NCBI GenBank assembly: GCA_903911925.1
Contig: CAIWFH010000008.1
Coordinates: 1-64,000 of the forward strand
Length of the DNA: 64,000 nt
Source of the DNA: an uncultured Acidobacteriaceae bacterium
Lineage (GTDB): Bacteria > Acidobacteriota > Terriglobia > Terriglobales > Acidobacteriaceae
Direction: 5' to 3'
Shown one piece after another: positions 8,855 to 19,283 of the stretch. The notes beneath the pieces are model-generated. The model did not search any database and was not told the DNA's origin. It saw only the letters and a program-made list of their open reading frames with translations. The number at the start of each line of letters is the position of its first letter. Positions within the stretch are counted from its first letter, which is position 1. The translations under genes and the position numbers were made by a program.

Positions 8855-10888
8855 TTGCCCGACAATTCCTCCACCCGCCGCCGCTTCCTCAAGCAATCCA
8901 GCCTGCTCGGCCTGGCCTCTACTCTCCCCGCCGGCCGCCTGCTTGTCGCAGCCGCAAATTCGCGGGCTGCGGTCATCAAAAATCGCGCCCCACTCGCTCC
9001 CTCGGCCTTCTACGCTCTGCCGCTCGGCTCCATCAAGCCCATGGGATGGCTTGAGGGTCAGCTCCAGATTCAGGCTAAAAGCCTAAGCGGCCATCTGGAC
9101 GAGACCTGGCCCGATGTTGGCCCCAACAGCGGCTGGCTCGGCGGCGCCGGTGAATCCTGGGAGCGCGGCCCCTACTGGCTTGACGGCCTGGTGCCCCTGG
9201 CCTGGTTGCTGGACGATCCGCACCTCAAGGCCAAGGCGCAAAAGTTCATCGAGTGGACGCTTGCCCGCCAGGCACCCAGCGGCATGATCGGTCCCGCCAC
9301 CAACGACGACTGGTGGCCGCGCATCGTCATGCTCAAGGCGCTCACTCAGTACCAGGAATTCACTCAAGACCCGCGCATCCTTCCATTCATTGACAAGTAT
9401 TTCCGCTACCAGCTCAGCCAGTTGCCTGGTCGTCCGCTGCGCGACTGGGGAAAGTTCCGCTGGCAGGATGCGCTGCTCAGCGTGCTCTGGCTCTACAACC
9501 GCACCGGCTCTGCATACCTTCTGGACCTGGCCCGCCTGCTGCGCAAGCAGGGCTACGACTGGATGGCCCAATACGCCAAATTCCAGTACACCGAGCGCAT
9601 CACCGCCGAATTCATCAAGCTGGACGAAGACAACGGCCTCAAAGACCTGGCCCTCGCCACGCACGGCGTCAACAACGGCATGGCAGTAAAAACCGGCCCT
9701 GTCTGGTCGATGGTGTCAGCAGACGACGCAGACCGCCGAGCTGTGCTCACCATGATTGGCGAACTCGACAAATATCACGGCCTGCCCAACGGCATGTTCT
9801 CCTGCGACGAGCACCTCGCCGGTCTCGACCCCTCGCAAGGCTCTGAGCTTTGCACGGTTGTCGAATACATGTTCTCGCTGGAGCACGCACTGGCCATCCT
9901 GGGAGACCCCACGCTCGGCGACCGGCTAGAGCGCCTAGCCTTTAACGCGCTGCCCGGCACCTTGACGGACGATATGTGGGCGCACCAGTACAACCAGGAG
10001 CCGAACCAGGTGGAGTGCAGCCTGCATCGCAAACCCTGGACCACCGACGGGCCCGAGTCGAACCTCTTCGGACTGGAGCCCAACTTCGGCTGCTGCACCG
10101 CCAACTTCCATCAAGGCTGGCCCAAGTTCGCCAACAGCCTCTTCCTGCTCTCCGGCGCGCCGGGCATCGACTCACACGATGGCCTGGTTGCCGCCGTCTA
10201 CGCTCCCTGCGCGGTCCATACGGTTCTTCGCGGAACGGCGGTCGACGTTGTCGAGGAGACCGGATACCCCTTCAACGGAACCGTGCGGCTCTTCGTCAAC
10301 CCCGCAGCGCCGGTGAGTTTTCCGCTTCATCTGCGCATTCCTGCCTGGGCCGCGGAAACCGTCATAACAATCAATGGCCAGGCGCAACCCTCTCCCCAGG
10401 CCGGCGCATTCGCCCGCATTGAGCGCACGTGGAAAGCCGGCGACCGCGTCGAAATCCATTTCCCTATGCGCCCGCGCGTCTCCCGCTGGTTCCACGACTC
10501 GGTGGCCATTGAGCGCGGCCCGCTCGTCTTCAGCTACGGCATTGGCGAAAGCTGGGTGAAACTGCGCGACTGCGGCATGACGGCGGACTGGCAGGTCTTT
10601 CCAGCCAACGCCTGGAACTATGCGCTCAACATCGATGCGGTCGCACCCGAAAAGAGCATCGCCATCTCCGAAGCCGAAACAGGAGAGGCACCCTTCACGC
10701 GCGCTCACACGCCTGTAAGCCTCAAGGTAAAGGCACGCAAGCTAACCGCCTGGCGCGCGGAAGACGGCGCCGCCAACCCGGTGCCGCAAAGCCCCGTGGT
10801 CAGCGAAAATGCAGAAGAAACCATTACGCTGATTCCCTATGCCGCCGCAAAGCTCCGTATCACCGCCTTTCCGCGGTGCCAGAGCTGA
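8855..10888 (+). CDS. GH127 beta-L-arabinofuranosidase-like protein (DUF1680), Tat-type leader
   Basis: STRRRFLKQSSLLGLASTLPAG leader; SIKPMGWLEGQLQIQAKSLSGHLDETW...NFGCCTANFHQGWPKFANSLFL. TTG at 8855 proposed as start; the ORF track opens at 8774. Confidence 0.82.
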   Translation: MPDNSSTRRRFLKQSSLLGLASTLPAGRLLVAAANSRAAVIKNRAPLAPSAFYALPLGSIKPMGWLEGQLQIQAKSLSGHLDETWPDVGPNSGWLGGAGESWERGPYWLDGLVPLAWLLDDPHLKAKAQKFIEWTLARQAPSGMIGPATNDDWWPRIVMLKALTQYQEFTQDPRILPFIDKYFRYQLSQLPGRPLRDWGKFRWQDALLSVLWLYNRTGSAYLLDLARLLRKQGYDWMAQYAKFQYTERITAEFIKLDEDNGLKDLALATHGVNNGMAVKTGPVWSMVSADDADRRAVLTMIGELDKYHGLPNGMFSCDEHLAGLDPSQGSELCTVVEYMFSLEHALAILGDPTLGDRLERLAFNALPGTLTDDMWAHQYNQEPNQVECSLHRKPWTTDGPESNLFGLEPNFGCCTANFHQGWPKFANSLFLLSGAPGIDSHDGLVAAVYAPCAVHTVLRGTAVDVVEETGYPFNGTVRLFVNPAAPVSFPLHLRIPAWAAETVITINGQAQPSPQAGAFARIERTWKAGDRVEIHFPMRPRVSRWFHDSVAIERGPLVFSYGIGESWVKLRDCGMTADWQVFPANAWNYALNIDAVAPEKSIAISEAETGEAPFTRAHTPVSLKVKARKLTAWRAEDGAANPVPQSPVVSENAEETITLIPYAAAKLRITAFPRCQS

Positions 10889-10920
10889 AAATTCCAAATT
10901 TATTGATGGGATTGAAAAAC

Positions 10921-10950
10921 GAAGGCGGCGGAAATTATTCCGCCGCCTTC
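10921..10950. terminator. Perfect 13-bp stem/4-nt loop hairpin between convergent genes
   Basis: GAAGGCGGCGGAA-ATTA-TTCCGCCGCCTTC. Confidence 0.75.
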
Positions 10951-10972
10951 CCTGCTTGCCCGTTTAGTTTCG

Positions 10973-11476
10973 CTATGCCGCCGCTTCCAGGTTCACGCGG
11001 CTCGATATGTCGGTCAGCAACTCGTCGGCATTTATCTCTTCCGTCTCAATCATTTCCAGCACCAAGGCGTCGTCGTTGAGGCCCAGCAGGCCTGCCCAGC
11101 GGCGCAATGTCCCGTACAGCGCAATCTCGTGATGTTCCACTTCCTGCGCCGCGCAAATCAGCGCAATGTCCCGAACCGTGGGATCCTTTACATCCTTGAT
11201 GGTGTCTGCAGCCTCGGCGGTAAGGCCGTTGATCGCTTTATTGGTTTCGGTCTTCGGCTCGCCGATCAGCCGGTTGAGAATCGCTTCAATCTTTGCCACG
11301 TGGCCCTGGGTTTCTCCCAGGTGAGTGCGGAAAGCATCCGACAGTTCAAGGTCGGTGGAGTTATCGATCATGTCCGGCAATGCCTGGGTGATCTTCTCCT
11401 CCATGTCCAATGCTTTCTTCAGGCTGGTGATATAGAGGGATTGCAGGTTCTCGATGTTGGCTGAGAATAGCTTCAT
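10973..11476 (-). CDS. Ferritin-like DUF892 protein (YciE/YciF family)
   Basis: MKLFSANIENLQSLYITSLKKALDMEEKITQALPDMI...AQEVEHHEIALYGTLRRWA; start placed at 11476. Confidence 0.85.
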   Translation of the reverse strand: MKLFSANIENLQSLYITSLKKALDMEEKITQALPDMIDNSTDLELSDAFRTHLGETQGHVAKIEAILNRLIGEPKTETNKAINGLTAEAADTIKDVKDPTVRDIALICAAQEVEHHEIALYGTLRRWAGLLGLNDDALVLEMIETEEINADELLTDISSRVNLEAAA

Positions 11477-11703
11477 ATGTTCGTCTCCTGGGATGAGATA
11501 TCGCGGTTGCAGCAGTCCCTGCCCACACCAGCGACGAGACAACTCCGCCTCGCGCCTTGCTTCGCGAATTTGTCCCGGTGCCGTTCCCAGCATGGGGGGA
11601 TCGGCTAACGCGATTGCCTATGAGAGTCCTCGCCGTGGCCGTGGGTTGCCTATGGGGACTGACCTACGTAATCAGGCCTTTCCCGCGCCGCATCTCAAAG
11701 ACC

Positions 11704-14565
11704 CTATGTGAGGCGCACTTCCCAGCGCAGCGGCTTGCCCGGCTTGCTTTCCCCTTTGAAGTTGATTCCCACGGCTTTGGTCGTTTTATGCTCGACGCCG
11801 TTGACCGTAATTGAGCTCATTCGGTCGGAAATCAATGGAACGACCTTGGTCATCTGGTGCTCAACGCCATTCACCGAATACCAGCGCACCTTCGGCCACT
11901 CGGCCTCGAGCAACCGGATCTCAATCTCCCAGCTTCCCGCCACCATAGGCGCATACCAGCCGCTGTAGCCGCTCTTGGTCTTCTTCACTCCCACCAGCGC
12001 CGAACTGAACTCGTACTCCGCCATCGGCAACACCGGCGCAAGGCGAAGCCCGCTCTGGTGGAACTCGAGCCCCATCAGCTTGGCCGATGTGTAAAGCGGC
12101 CATGCATGCTGATGCAGGCACATCACCGGGCAATCGGTCCAGTTCGCGCCCCAGTCACTGCGCTCCTTCGGATCGGAAGACTTCGGATCGGCGTACTGCG
12201 TCTCGCCCGGATGCGGCGACAACACCGACCTGTAAAAGTCGGGGCCGCTCCAGGTGCCATACCAGATATTCGGATACGCCTCGGCATGTGTCGCCAGCAT
12301 GTTTTTCTTCCACTCATCCCACGCCATCGCGCCGTCCTGCGTCGCCAGCGCCCAGATCAGCGTTCCGTTGATCGAGGCCCATACTCCGCCGTTCTCAAGG
12401 CAGCCAATCGGGCTGCCGAAAGCCGCCGTGCCCTTGCTCTGAATCATGGCGCCAATCGGCGAAGGCTTGCGCGAGAGTTCGTCGATCGCCTTCACCAAGA
12501 TCGCGTTCTGCTCGGCGGTTGACGCGCCGCCGATGATGGCCCACGGCTGCGGCTCAAGCCAAAGCTGATCTTCGCCAATCCAGCCCAGGTGCGGCCCAAG
12601 CCACCCGCGCTTGAACCAACGGCCCGCCCACTGCGCGCGAAGAGCCACGCGCTGTGCCTCGGCCTTCGACCGTGCTTCCTCGGCCACCTTCGCGTCTCCC
12701 AGATAACTCAACAGCCGCGCATAATGTTCCATCACGTAGCAGGCCATGGCAGAGTTGAGCGCGGTCTCGCCCTTTTCCGCAACTTCGTTTTTGAGGTCCT
12801 GCGGAACCAGGTTCTCCACGATGCCGTCGTTCCAGTCGCCGCGCAGCACCCGGCTCAACCCGTGCTCGCCTACGCCGATCACATCCACCAGGTGGCGGAA
12901 GGCGCGCATCACCAGTTCGCGAACCGTTGGGTCTGTAGCCTCGGCCCGCTGCCGCGGATACAGCGGAACCTTCTCTTCAAGGAACGCCTTGTCGCGCGTG
13001 GCCAGTACGTATTCGCTCACCGCCCACAGCAGCCACATCTCCTGGTCGCTGGGCAGGAAAGGACTGGGCATAGGCACGCCGCTGCCGACAATTCCATAGG
13101 GTATCGACCCATCCGGCTGTGTCTCCTTCAGCGTGTAGCGGATAATCCCCTTCACGATCTCCGGATCGCTGAAGATGAATGGTAGCGTGTGTTGCAGCGG
13201 ATCGCGCGCCGCTCCCTGGAATCCCATTACGTATTGATAAACGCAGCCCTGCGAGAGAATCGGCTCGCGGAAAAAACTGTCGCGTGTCATGCCGCCGCGC
13301 AGGTAGTAGTTGTGCCATGAGACTTCGCGCTCCACCCAAGGCTCCGCGGGCGTGCTCAGTCGCATGCCGCCCGTCTTCCACTTCGCGCAGGAGCTGGCCA
13401 GCGCCTCTGCCGGGTCGCCGGAGTGGCGGGCAACCAGCGCATCCAGTTCAAACCCCTCGGGCAAATACCCAAAGAGGAAAGCAATCGTCTTCGTCTCGTT
13501 CGGCTTCAGGGTGATGCTGCGCTCTATCAGGTGCGCGCTGCCCACGCCTTTTGAGGTTGCATCGTTTGTCAGCTCTGCCTTCAGGCCGGGAGGGTTCAGC
13601 GCTCCGCCGCTGCCAAAGAACGCCGCTCCATCCGTCGAATACCCATCCATCGGCCCATCCAGCGAGACCAGGAAAGTGTTGGGCGGATTCAGATCTTCCA
13701 TCGTGGTGCCGGGCGCCAGGTCCGCTGCCTTGGTGCTGGCTTTTATCTGTGCCCACAGGCCCTCTTCTTGCGGAGTCCGCCCCAGGAACCGCTGCTTCTC
13801 AAGCAATCCCCTGCCATTGGCCGCCACTTCAAAGTTGTGCTCAAAGCGCTCGGCAAAGCTGCGCCGCAACTCGCCGGGAAGCTTGGCGCCTTTCATCGCG
13901 CCGGACTCAACCGTCGTGCGAAACGAGAACTGGTAGTTGCTGCATCCCCAGTATTCAACCCAACGCGCGCTCACTGTTTCGCTGCCGCAGTTAGTCACTT
14001 TCACCAGCGAGATCAGCACCGGATCGTCGCCGAATGGAGCAAACACCGTTTGATCCACTAAGTACTCTTTGCTCCGGACTATCTTGCGCAGGTAGCCCTC
14101 GCCCAGGATCCTCTCAAACGATCCGCCGCTGCCCGGATAGTAAGTGCCCAGCACTGCCTTCCCATCCGTCAGATAGCCAATGCCGCCGCCGTAGCGGTTG
14201 TGCTCCGGAGAGTAGTCGTTCAGATACTTGGGCGAACCTTCATCCTGCCGCACCTGCACGTATCCAAAGTTCGAAGCCACGGCCACCACGCGGTCATTTC
14301 CCACCTCGTGCAGGTGGTCGGTGGCGCCGAGAAATTCCTTATGAGTCGGAGTGATCGCGTGCAGGTCGGTGAGTTGGTCGCAAGTGTAACGGAAAGCCGG
14401 GAGCCCGAATTGGTCTGTAATCCACTCGCCGAAATGCCCCGAGCCAAACGGCTTTGCCGTCTTTGCCGCCGCAGAATCGCTCTGAAGCAACTCGGCAAAC
14501 GCTGGCTTGCGCAACCCGCAGGCAATGCCAATTCCAGCCAATCCCATAAACTTGCGACGATTCAT
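11704..14565 (-). CDS. GH94-like glycoside phosphorylase/hydrolase, predicted exported
   Basis: 953 aa, MNRRKFMGLAGIGIACG leader; LHAITPTHKEFLGATDHLHEVGNDRVV and GDWNDGI motif typical of GH94-type enzymes. Confidence 0.72.
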   Translation of the reverse strand: MNRRKFMGLAGIGIACGLRKPAFAELLQSDSAAAKTAKPFGSGHFGEWITDQFGLPAFRYTCDQLTDLHAITPTHKEFLGATDHLHEVGNDRVVAVASNFGYVQVRQDEGSPKYLNDYSPEHNRYGGGIGYLTDGKAVLGTYYPGSGGSFERILGEGYLRKIVRSKEYLVDQTVFAPFGDDPVLISLVKVTNCGSETVSARWVEYWGCSNYQFSFRTTVESGAMKGAKLPGELRRSFAERFEHNFEVAANGRGLLEKQRFLGRTPQEEGLWAQIKASTKAADLAPGTTMEDLNPPNTFLVSLDGPMDGYSTDGAAFFGSGGALNPPGLKAELTNDATSKGVGSAHLIERSITLKPNETKTIAFLFGYLPEGFELDALVARHSGDPAEALASSCAKWKTGGMRLSTPAEPWVEREVSWHNYYLRGGMTRDSFFREPILSQGCVYQYVMGFQGAARDPLQHTLPFIFSDPEIVKGIIRYTLKETQPDGSIPYGIVGSGVPMPSPFLPSDQEMWLLWAVSEYVLATRDKAFLEEKVPLYPRQRAEATDPTVRELVMRAFRHLVDVIGVGEHGLSRVLRGDWNDGIVENLVPQDLKNEVAEKGETALNSAMACYVMEHYARLLSYLGDAKVAEEARSKAEAQRVALRAQWAGRWFKRGWLGPHLGWIGEDQLWLEPQPWAIIGGASTAEQNAILVKAIDELSRKPSPIGAMIQSKGTAAFGSPIGCLENGGVWASINGTLIWALATQDGAMAWDEWKKNMLATHAEAYPNIWYGTWSGPDFYRSVLSPHPGETQYADPKSSDPKERSDWGANWTDCPVMCLHQHAWPLYTSAKLMGLEFHQSGLRLAPVLPMAEYEFSSALVGVKKTKSGYSGWYAPMVAGSWEIEIRLLEAEWPKVRWYSVNGVEHQMTKVVPLISDRMSSITVNGVEHKTTKAVGINFKGESKPGKPLRWEVRLT

Positions 14566-14681
14566 CTTCGCTCCTTTTCAAGCACAGTGTTTGGTTCGCA
14601 CACCATTCTGTCAGATTGGAGCGGGCTTTTTCAGGTTTTTCTAGGATCGTGTGCGAGTTCTACCAACGCCCGTGCCTCAAG

Positions 14682-14782
14682 ATGATCGGGGGCGAATTCC
14701 ACAAATGCCGGGGGCCCCATCCATTCCGCGCTCTTTGCGGAATGGGTGGGATACCGCCAACCCCAACCGCCCCGTTCATCGG
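14682..14782 (+). repeat. Dispersed hairpin repeat, copy B
   Basis: Arms CCCATCCATTCCGC (14716-14729) and GCGGAATGGGTGGG (14737-14750), flanks ATTCCACAAA...GATACCGCCAACCCC...CCGTTCATC. Confidence 0.85.
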
Positions 14783-14811
14783 GAGAAGCCCAACTCGCTG
14801 AAAGCGAGTTG

Positions 14812-15696
14812 CTACGCCTGCGGCTTGAACCGTTCCTTCATGGCGCAAATGTGCGCCGGGGTCGATCCGCAACAGCCGCCAAGAATCTTCACGTGCTTCA
14901 CAAGCGGACCCAGCAGGCTCGCCAGCGCCTCCGGGCCGCAGTGGTAAACAATCTTGTCGTCCTGCGCGTCCGGCTGTCCCGCGTTTGGCTGCAACATCAG
15001 CGGCAAATCGCTGGCTGCATGCATGCGCTCAAGCAGCAGCAGAAACTCGCTCTCCTGGCTGAGCCGCCCGCAGTTTGCGCCCACCACGTTTGCGCCGCCC
15101 TCTGCCGCAACCTTTGCCAGTTGCTCGGGCCGCGCGCCCATCATGGTCCTGGGTCCTGACTTTGTCGGGTCAAAGGCTCCGGTCACTATCACAAATGGCG
15201 CGTTCATTTCCTGCGCCACTTCCAACGCAAGCGCAACCTCATCCAGCGCGCTCATCGTCTCCAGCAGAATCGCGTCCGCGCCACCCTCAAGCAGCGCGCC
15301 AATTTGAATTCTCAGAGACGCGCGCAGTTCCTCGGGCTTGGCCGTGCCCACCGGCTCCAGCATCTCGCCGCAAGGGCCCACGCTGCCCAGCACCCAGCCG
15401 CGGCCCGCCATTACCTCTTTTGCAATCCGCGCGCCGGCGCGGGCCATCTCGGCCTGCTTGTCGGCGATGCCGTGCTTCTCTAGCGCGAAGCGGTTGCAGC
15501 TGAATGTATTTGTCGAGACAAGCGACGAGCCGGCATCCGCATACATCCGGTGAACCTGGGCCACGCGGTCGGGATGCGTAAGGCACCACAGGTCTCCGCA
15601 GGAGTTGATCTCCAGCCCCAGCTTTTGCAGTTCCGTGCCCATTCCGCCATCGGAGAACAACAATTCTTCCCGGCCAATCGCTTCCTTGAGTGTCAT
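14812..15696 (-). CDS. Homocysteine S-methyltransferase domain protein
   Basis: ELLFSDGGMGTELQKLG...; Zn-ligand motifs GANCG and GGCCGS. Confidence 0.88.
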   Translation of the reverse strand: MTLKEAIGREELLFSDGGMGTELQKLGLEINSCGDLWCLTHPDRVAQVHRMYADAGSSLVSTNTFSCNRFALEKHGIADKQAEMARAGARIAKEVMAGRGWVLGSVGPCGEMLEPVGTAKPEELRASLRIQIGALLEGGADAILLETMSALDEVALALEVAQEMNAPFVIVTGAFDPTKSGPRTMMGARPEQLAKVAAEGGANVVGANCGRLSQESEFLLLLERMHAASDLPLMLQPNAGQPDAQDDKIVYHCGPEALASLLGPLVKHVKILGGCCGSTPAHICAMKERFKPQA

Positions 15697-15756
15697 CCGC
15701 GCTCCTTATTGAATCAGTAGGGCCATTATATCGGCCGGCATATGCGCTCCCACAGG

Positions 15757-15787
15757 TTGTCCGCACTCAGCTTCAGTGCACTATAAT
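15757..15787 (+). promoter_or_regulatory. Possible promoter upstream of the 15904 glycosidase
   Basis: TTGTCC (15757-15762), 19-bp spacer, TATAAT (15782-15787). Confidence 0.35.
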
Positions 15788-15903
15788 TCCCGTGCTCTTC
15801 CGGGAGGCAGTTTTTCGCGTTCTCTTCAGCGCCGCGTGTTGCACTGCGAACCGGCGATGAACATCCGAAGACCATCCTTCTTCCGGCGCATCGAGGACAC
15901 ACC

Positions 15904-17727
15904 ATGAAATTTAATGCAATTGCCGCTGCCGCCTTTTGTTTCTGCCTAGCCTCAATTAACGCAGCATGGGCCGCCGAGCATGAAGCCAAAACCCCCTACT
16001 ACACGCTGGCGGTTGCGCCGGATGGCTCGACCATCCAGTCCATTTCATTGGATTCCCTGGGACACGGGCAGTTCCGGCCCAACGCGCTGTTCTCGCCGGA
16101 AGCGCAGACGGCGGCAGCCGGTTCGGACCCCGCCTGGCGATTCACGTTCCTTCCGAAGTCTTTCAAGATGGAGAGTGCCTATCGCAAGGGAGCGACGGCG
16201 GCGCCGATGACCCTGCGCTTCAATCCCGAGGTCTCGCACGCCACGCTGCTTGCCCTCGTCGATCACGGCAAGGCCAATTTACCCGCCGTGCTCTACTTGC
16301 CGGAACAGGGCTCGCTGCGCATTGAAGCCGCAAGCAAGCAGCCGGTTCGCCTGGGTTACGACGCGCACCGCAAAGGTAAGGGCTACGTTGAAGTCACCTT
16401 CCCCGCCGCAACTGAAGCGAATCCAAGCGTCGTCTACACCCTCACGGTGACTGCAATATATCCCGATCTTCCCGGCATCGCCACCGACCCGCGCTACGAC
16501 GGTTTCCGCCGCAACTTCCTCAACATCTTCCAGGTGCAGGCCGAGGACGGCGTGCTGGCCAACCATGCCGCCAGCGATCCCTGCGCCTTTGTGCAGCACA
16601 TGTACACCGAGGTTGCCCGCTACGCGCCTCCCCTGGCCAAAGGGCTCACCACTATGGACCTGGAGCGCATGTCGCTCGACCGCTACCTGGCCGGCGATCT
16701 GGCCTACGGCATGCCCGGCTACCAGATGTTTGACGGCGAGGCCGGCGGCGACGGCGGATTCAAGACCTTCTCCGCGGACTCCTACCCTTCCATGCTGGTT
16801 GCCGCCGGCGACTACGTTGAAACCACCCATGACAGCGCATGGCTTGCCAAGAGTTATAAAGGCCTCCGCGCCTGGACCGAAGCCATGCTGGCCACGGACA
16901 CCAACGGCGACGGCCTCATCAAGTACTACGCCTCCGGCAATGCCGGTTCCTGGGCCGTCAAGCCCGACGGCGAACCCATCCTGCGCCCCTCAAACTGGTG
17001 GGACACCATCGGCTTCGGCTACGAGGACGCCTACTCCAACGCCCTCGCCTATCACGCTCTTGAAATGATGGCCGAGATGGCCGCCATCAACAAGGAAGGC
17101 GCCGACGCCGAGCGTTATCGCCTGCGCGCCGAAAAACTCAAAGACGCCTTTGTGCCCACCTTCATGAATCCGAAAACGGGCATCCTGGCCGGATGGAAGA
17201 GCGCGGACGGCAGGCTGCACGACTACTGGTTCCCCTGGGTCAATGGCGCCGCCGTGGTCTACGGCCTGGTGACCCCGGAGTTGGGCAATCAGCTCTTTGA
17301 CCACCTGCTGGCCAAGTTGAAAGAGGTTGGCTACACCAACTTCGAACTCGGCCTGCCCGGAAACCTGGTCCCCGTGCGCCGCGAAGACTCCGTAACCCTC
17401 GACCTCCGTTGGGGCGGGCCCAGCAAGGAAGACGGCTCCGACGGATTCCAGATCTACGAGAACGGCGGCGCCACCGCATCCTACGCTTTCTACACCATCG
17501 CCGCCCTCTACCAGCTTGGCCGCGTCAAAGACGGAGACGGCATCCTGTTTCCCATTCTCAAAGCCGTCAAGACCGGCGGATTTGAGGGCCGCGGGCCCAA
17601 CGGCCTCACCTACGATTGGAAAGCCTGGGACGGGACCCCGCACGGATATGAAGGCTTTCTCTCCGACAACTTCATGGTGCTGGCCGCGGCCATGCATCGC
17701 CCCAAGGACGCGCCAACAGCAAGGTAG
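15904..17727 (+). CDS. Exported glycoside hydrolase of the (alpha/alpha)6 six-hairpin superfamily (DUF4965/GH116-like)
   Basis: 607 aa with signal peptide; DTNGDGLIKYYASGNAGSW...NWWDTIGFGYEDAYSNALAYHALEMMAEMA typical of six-hairpin glycosidases. Confidence 0.65.
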   Translation: MKFNAIAAAAFCFCLASINAAWAAEHEAKTPYYTLAVAPDGSTIQSISLDSLGHGQFRPNALFSPEAQTAAAGSDPAWRFTFLPKSFKMESAYRKGATAAPMTLRFNPEVSHATLLALVDHGKANLPAVLYLPEQGSLRIEAASKQPVRLGYDAHRKGKGYVEVTFPAATEANPSVVYTLTVTAIYPDLPGIATDPRYDGFRRNFLNIFQVQAEDGVLANHAASDPCAFVQHMYTEVARYAPPLAKGLTTMDLERMSLDRYLAGDLAYGMPGYQMFDGEAGGDGGFKTFSADSYPSMLVAAGDYVETTHDSAWLAKSYKGLRAWTEAMLATDTNGDGLIKYYASGNAGSWAVKPDGEPILRPSNWWDTIGFGYEDAYSNALAYHALEMMAEMAAINKEGADAERYRLRAEKLKDAFVPTFMNPKTGILAGWKSADGRLHDYWFPWVNGAAVVYGLVTPELGNQLFDHLLAKLKEVGYTNFELGLPGNLVPVRREDSVTLDLRWGGPSKEDGSDGFQIYENGGATASYAFYTIAALYQLGRVKDGDGILFPILKAVKTGGFEGRGPNGLTYDWKAWDGTPHGYEGFLSDNFMVLAAAMHRPKDAPTAR

Positions 17728-17819
17728 CGGCCCCACCCCGCTTCAAAGCAGACTCGGGTCGTCGCAACGCGCACTGCCGGTTCAACTTGCGCCCAGTGGT
17801 TTTGCTCCATCGCGGTCCG

Positions 17820-17848
17820 TTGTCAACGGAAAAGTCGGTGTGTATGCT
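17820..17848 (+). promoter_or_regulatory. Possible promoter of the methyltransferase/corrinoid genes
   Basis: TTGTCA (17820-17825), 17-bp spacer, TATGCT (17843-17848). Confidence 0.35.
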
Positions 17849-17939
17849 TGGTACGAACAAAAACAAGCATTTTTGCCGTAGTCTGTGCTGCGAATAGAGT
17901 TGAAAATGACCGCTGCGGCAGTCGAATGAAAGGGCTCAA

Positions 17940-19208
17940 ATGACCACAACGCAAGCTCCAAGCAAATCGCGCCAACGCCTGTTGGACGCATTGAACCACC
18001 GTCAGCCCGACCGGATTCCGGTAGATTTCGGCGCCAGTCCGGTGACCGGTATTCACGTGAGCTGCATCGCCGAACTTCGCGACCATTTTGGATTGGACAA
18101 GCACCCCGTCAAAGTGACCGAGCCGTTCCAGATGCTCGGCGAGGTTGAAGACGACCTCAGGGATGCTCTGGGCTCAGACGTCAAGGGCGTTCCAGGGCGC
18201 AAGGTGATGTTCGGCTTTGAGAACAAGAACTGGAAGCCGTGGCGGCTCAATGGCCTTGAAGTGCTGGTGCCCGGCGATTTCAACGTCACCGTGGCCGATA
18301 ACGGAGACATCCTGATGCACCCCCAGGGCGATGTAACCGCGCCGCCCTCCGCGCGCATGCCAAAGGGATTCCACTTTTTTGACGCGATCATCCGCCAGAA
18401 TCACTTCGACCCCGAGCACCTCGACCCGGCCGACAATCTTGAGGAGTTCGGCCCGATGTCCGATTCGGCGATCGACGATATCGCCGCCGACGTGAAGGCC
18501 GCCAACGATGGCGAGTACGCGCTCTTCGGCAACTTTGGCGGATGCGCCCTCGGCGATATCGCCCTGGTTCCGGCGGTGAATCTCAAAGACCCGCGCGGCA
18601 TCCGCGATGTGGCGGAGTGGTATGTCTCCACCCGCAGCCGTCGCGACTATATCCACAAGATCTACGAGCGCCAGGTTGAATTCGCCCTGGGCAACCTTGA
18701 GCGCATCCACGCGCGCATCGGCGACTCCATCGACATCATTTTCCTGTGCGGCACAGACTTCGGCACCCAGAGTTCCAGCTTCTGCTCTGTCGCAACCTTC
18801 AACGAGTTGTGGTTCCCATACTACAAGCAGATGTGCGACTGGATCCACGGCCATACTTCGTGGAAGATCTTCAAGCACACCTGCGGGTCGGCGGCGCGGT
18901 TCTTCGATTCAATGGTGGATGCGGGCATCGATATCGTCAATCCCGTGCAATGCTCGGCGGTGGGAATGGAGCCGGAGCAGTTGAAAGCGAAGTACGGCGA
19001 CCGGCTGACCTTCTGGGGCGGCGGCGTCGATACCCAGCAGGTGCTCCCCTTCGGCACTCCCGAACAGGTACGCGAGCAGGTGTTGCGCCGCTGCGAGATT
19101 TTCGCGCCCGGCGGCGGCTTTGTCTTCAACACCATTCACAACATTCAGGCGGAGACGCCGGTGGCCAACATCCTCGCAATGGTCAACGCCTTGCGGAGTC
19201 TCGAGTAG
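17940..19208 (+). CDS. Uroporphyrinogen decarboxylase-family (MtaA/MtbA/CmuA-like) methyltransferase
   Basis: MTTTQAPSKSRQRLLDALNHRQPDRIPVDFGASPVTGIH...; C-terminal GGGVDTQQVLPFGTPEQVREQVLRRCEIFAPGGGFVFNTIHNIQAETPVANILAMVNALR typical of UroD-family methyltransferases; next gene encodes a corrinoid protein. Confidence 0.88.
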   Translation: MTTTQAPSKSRQRLLDALNHRQPDRIPVDFGASPVTGIHVSCIAELRDHFGLDKHPVKVTEPFQMLGEVEDDLRDALGSDVKGVPGRKVMFGFENKNWKPWRLNGLEVLVPGDFNVTVADNGDILMHPQGDVTAPPSARMPKGFHFFDAIIRQNHFDPEHLDPADNLEEFGPMSDSAIDDIAADVKAANDGEYALFGNFGGCALGDIALVPAVNLKDPRGIRDVAEWYVSTRSRRDYIHKIYERQVEFALGNLERIHARIGDSIDIIFLCGTDFGTQSSSFCSVATFNELWFPYYKQMCDWIHGHTSWKIFKHTCGSAARFFDSMVDAGIDIVNPVQCSAVGMEPEQLKAKYGDRLTFWGGGVDTQQVLPFGTPEQVREQVLRRCEIFAPGGGFVFNTIHNIQAETPVANILAMVNALRSLE

Positions 19209-19283
19209 CAGATTGAATTCGCTTTCGAAGTTCGTCATGCAACGCATGGAGCTTCGCCGGCCCAAATGGAAAAGGAGCTGTAA

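Noticed and set aside
17940-19208. Calling this gene hemE (true uroporphyrinogen decarboxylase)
   Set aside because: Neighbouring stand-alone corrinoid protein and the sequence style fit the methyltransferase branch of the UroD family, not haem synthesis.
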